Part shown: positions 6,818 through 8,876 of the stretch, one piece after another
Position numbering within the stretch: the first letter of the stretch is position 1
Layout: each line of letters begins with the position of its first letter
Source of the DNA: Bryobacterales bacterium
GTDB lineage: Bacteria; Acidobacteriota; Terriglobia; Bryobacterales; Bryobacteraceae
Assembly: GCA_016789785.1 (NCBI GenBank)
Contig: JAEUQE010000297.1
Location: forward strand, 1-8,876
Length of the DNA: 8,876 bases
Direction: 5' to 3'
The notes under the pieces: model-generated
Told to the model about the DNA's origin: nothing
The model's input: only the letters and a program-made list of their open reading frames with translations
Databases searched by the model: none
Program-made: the position numbers and the translations under genes

Positions 6818-6824
6818 CAAAGAG

Positions 6825-8018
6825 ATGAGTGCCATTCCGTTTCGCGAGGCTCGCGACATTGTACTCGAGCGCGTGCGCCAAGGCGCAGCAGCACCTGCGA
6901 TGGAACACGTGTCTCTTCTCGAAGCATGCGGGCGCGTGCTCGCCGAAGATGCGGTGTCGGACCGGGATTATCCTCCCGTGGTGCGCTCGGTTCGCGATGG
7001 CTTTGCCGTCCGCGCGGCGGATCTGCCAGGGACGCTGGAAGTGATTGGCGAGGTGCGGGCCGGTGAATCCACGGCACAGGCTGTGGGGAAAGGCCAAGCC
7101 ATCGAGATCATGACCGGCGCTCCGGTACCGGCAGGCGCCGATGCGATTGTGATGGTGGAGCATGTGACGCGTAGCGGCAAGACAATTCACACCGATCGCT
7201 CGCAGAGACCCGGAGACTTCATCAATCCGGCGGGCTCGGAGTCGCAGGCCGGCGCGTTGCTGATTCCGCGCGGAGAACGGATCACATTCCCGCGCATCGC
7301 CATGCTGGCGACCATCGGTCAGGCGCAGGTGCGGGTATTCGGCAAGCCGCGAGTCGCCATTCTGCCGACCGGCGACGAAGTGATCCCGGTGGAAGCGACA
7401 CCCGAGAGCTATCAGGTGCGCAACTCCAACGCGCATTCGCTGGCGGCGCAAGTGCTGCGGTCCGGCGGCACTCCCGATTTGCTTGGAATCGCGCGAGACG
7501 AATACAACCACACGCGTGAGTTGATTGAACGCGGGCTTGCGAGCGATCTGCTGCTGCTTTCGGGTGGCGTTTCGGCAGGCAAGTACGACATTGTGGAGAC
7601 GGTGCTGGCGGACCTTGGCGCGGAGTTTTTCTTTACGCGCGTCGCCATACAGCCTGGGCAACCGGTGGTGTTCGGAAGGGCTCGAGGGACATTCTTCTTC
7701 GGGTTGCCTGGGAATCCCGCGTCGACAATGGTGACCTTCGAGATCTTCGCACGAGCCGCTGTGGAACTGCTGGGCGGGCTCACCACCCCGTCGCTTCCGT
7801 TTACGTATGCGACGCTGACACGCGAGTTCCGGCATAAGCCAGGACTCACGCGCTTCCTGCCCGCATTGCTCGACCCGGATGGAATTCACGTGACTCCCAT
7901 CGCGTGGCAAGGATCGAGCGATGTGCCTTCGCTGGCACGATCGAACGCGTTCCTCGTGGTAGACAGCGCACAGGAACGCTGGGCCGCCGGTGACATGATC
8001 CCTGTCTTGCTCCAATGA
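6825..8018 (+). CDS. moeA: Molybdopterin molybdotransferase MoeA
   Basis: MoeA catalyses the last common step of molybdenum cofactor synthesis in the cytoplasm: it hydrolyses adenylylated molybdopterin and inserts molybdate. The 397-residue length is close to the usual 390-420. Visible family motifs in order are RSVRDGFAVRAAD at 54-66, with D58 at the place of the essential Asp of E. coli MoeA; IMTGAPVPAGADAIVM at 95-110; LPTGDEV from 180; SGGVSAGKYD at 246-255; and LPGNPAS at 294-300 in the MoCF-like domain. The most common form of the first motif is SAMDGYA; here it is SVRDGFA, with Arg before the Asp. The ATG at 6825 is supported by the family N-terminus (MSAIPFREA), though only AAAGAG precedes it as a ribosome site. 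It overlaps moaC by 4 bp (ATGA), which points to translational coupling. Assignment is secure. Confidence 0.96.
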   Translation: MSAIPFREARDIVLERVRQGAAAPAMEHVSLLEACGRVLAEDAVSDRDYPPVVRSVRDGFAVRAADLPGTLEVIGEVRAGESTAQAVGKGQAIEIMTGAPVPAGADAIVMVEHVTRSGKTIHTDRSQRPGDFINPAGSESQAGALLIPRGERITFPRIAMLATIGQAQVRVFGKPRVAILPTGDEVIPVEATPESYQVRNSNAHSLAAQVLRSGGTPDLLGIARDEYNHTRELIERGLASDLLLLSGGVSAGKYDIVETVLADLGAEFFFTRVAIQPGQPVVFGRARGTFFFGLPGNPASTMVTFEIFARAAVELLGGLTTPSLPFTYATLTREFRHKPGLTRFLPALLDPDGIHVTPIAWQGSSDVPSLARSNAFLVVDSAQERWAAGDMIPVLLQ

Positions 8019-8485
8019 AGAAACTCTCTCACTACGACGCATCCGGAGACGCGCGCATGGTGGACGTCTCCGAAAAAGCGCTCACCAAGCGCACGGCACA
8101 AGCACATGCCTTCGTCCGCATTCGCCCGTCCGTGCTAAAGAAGCTGCCTTCGAATCCCAAAGGCAATCCGCTGGAGGTGGCGCGGTTCGCGGGCATCTCC
8201 GCGGCGAAGAAGACGTCGGAGTTGATTCCGATGTGCCATCCGCTGTTGCTCAGCCACATTGACGTGGACGCGAAGATCGAGGTGAAGGGTGTGCGGATTG
8301 TGAGCACTGTCTCGACCACGGGACCCACGGGAGTGGAGATGGAAGCGCTCACCGCGGCCGCCGTGGCCGCCCTGACCGTGTACGATATGACGAAGGCACT
8401 GGATAAGGCCATCGAGATCCAGGACGTGTTGCTTCTGGAGAAGACCGGCGGCAAGAGCGGAAGCTTCCATCGCAAACCCAAATGA
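8015..8485 (+). CDS. moaC: Cyclic pyranopterin monophosphate synthase MoaC
   Basis: MoaC converts the MoaA product (3',8-cyclo-7,8-dihydro-GTP) into cyclic pyranopterin monophosphate, the first stable molybdopterin precursor. The 156-residue length is typical (E. coli about 160). Family features are HYDASGDARMVDVSEKA at 6-22, K49 at the position of the catalytic lysine near residue 51 of E. coli MoaC, MCHPLLLSH at 73-81 with H75, GVEMEALTAAAVAALTVYDM at 106-125 with E108 and E110, then D124 and K127, and the GGKSG tail at 145-149. All expected active-site residues are present, so the enzyme should be active. Its ATG overlaps the moeA stop (ATGA at 8015-8018) and its stop overlaps the next ATG (8482-8485), so all three genes are probably translated from one mRNA. 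Confidence 0.97.
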   Translation: MKKLSHYDASGDARMVDVSEKALTKRTAQAHAFVRIRPSVLKKLPSNPKGNPLEVARFAGISAAKKTSELIPMCHPLLLSHIDVDAKIEVKGVRIVSTVSTTGPTGVEMEALTAAAVAALTVYDMTKALDKAIEIQDVLLLEKTGGKSGSFHRKPK

Positions 8486-8876
8486 TTCAAGCAGCGATAC
8501 TGACCATCAGCGATTCGTCGCATCAGGGACTCCGTGCGGACCAGTCGGGCCCGGCGCTCCGGGAAGTGGTGGAGAAATTGGGTTGGCAGGTCACGTGCAC
8601 GGAAGTTATTCCCGATGACCGTTATCAGATTGCACAGCGGCTGCGCGAACTCGCCGATTCCGAGGCAGCGATGGTGATCTTCACCACCGGCGGCACCGGA
8701 GTGGCTCCGCGCGATGTAACGCCAGAGGCGCTGGGCGATGTGATTGACCGTGAGATCCCAGGGCTTGGCGAGCAGATGCGCGCCGAAGGGCTCCGATACA
8801 CACCGCTGGCTGTGCTGTCGCGAAGTTTGGGCGGAACGCGAGGCAAGACGCTGATCGTCGCGCTTCCGGGCTCGCC
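8482..8876 (+). CDS. mog: Molybdopterin adenylyltransferase, MogA/MoaB family (3' end outside window)
   Basis: This family activates molybdopterin with ATP to adenylyl-molybdopterin, the substrate of MoeA. The frame opens with ATG at 8482, overlapping the moaC stop in an ATGA, and runs without a stop to the window edge (131 codons plus 2 bases). The N-terminus MIQAAILTISDS is the first strand of the MoCF-like fold. VIPDD at 42-46 and TTGGTGVAPRDVTPEA at 68-83 carry the expected acidic residues (D45 or D46, and D78), and IPGLGEQMR follows. LSRSLGGTRGKTLIVALPGS at the edge is the family C-terminal motif, so only about 30-50 residues are likely to be missing. Mog and MoaB cannot be separated safely here, so the symbol is tentative; the family call is secure. 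Confidence 0.92.
   Translation, partial: MIQAAILTISDSSHQGLRADQSGPALREVVEKLGWQVTCTEVIPDDRYQIAQRLRELADSEAAMVIFTTGGTGVAPRDVTPEALGDVIDREIPGLGEQMRAEGLRYTPLAVLSRSLGGTRGKTLIVALPGS

Noticed and set aside
6639..8042. A 467-codon open frame on the minus strand opposite moeA.
   Set aside because: It is in codon register with moeA and explained by the same avoidance of TTA, CTA and TCA. Its Arg/His-rich translation has no family motif, while moeA on the other strand is certain.

Overview
The window looks like chromosomal DNA from a GC-rich soil acidobacterium, most likely of the Solibacter/Bryobacter type. This is inferred from the large outer-membrane receptor with an N-terminal carboxypeptidase-regulatory-like domain (a family greatly expanded in that phylum), the ISKra4-type transposase and the general codon use. 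No rRNA or tRNA gene is present to confirm it.

Layout from left to right: (1) 1-600 is the 3' part of an ISKra4-family transposase gene running in from outside the window, and the probable right end of the insertion sequence follows at about 741-774. (2) 601-946 is a gene-free stretch holding that IS end and two abutting stem-loops. (3) 947-4162, minus strand, is a complete Oar-like TonB-dependent receptor of 1071 residues, with a good candidate sigma-70 promoter just upstream. (4) 4291-4814 holds a partial direct duplication. The 3' end of a gene for an Rpn/PD-(D/E)XK-type nuclease (4576-5355, minus) is repeated downstream at a fixed offset of 269 bp, which leaves a separate 68-residue copy of the C-terminal domain (4307-4513). 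(5) 5356-5430 is a 75-bp divergent intergenic region. (6) 5431-6795, plus strand, is a multi-spanning membrane protein resembling GT-C glycosyltransferases. (7) 6825 to the window end, plus strand, is a tightly packed molybdenum-cofactor operon: moeA, moaC and the start of a mog/moaB-type gene, joined by two ATGA stop/start overlaps.

How the parts work together: MoaC makes cyclic pyranopterin monophosphate early in the molybdopterin pathway. The MoaB/Mog-type protein adenylylates molybdopterin and MoeA inserts molybdate, so the right-hand genes form a coherent pathway block. The GT-C-like gene lies 29 bp upstream of moeA on the same strand and may share its transcript, but has no obvious role in that pathway. 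The receptor, the nuclease region and the IS fragment are independent units.

The most interesting feature is the nuclease pair. Rpn nucleases are known to encode a C-terminal-only product from an internal start that inhibits the full-length toxin. Here a well-spaced internal ribosome binding site occurs at the matching place, and a second, diverged copy of just that C-terminal module has become a separate reading frame next door.
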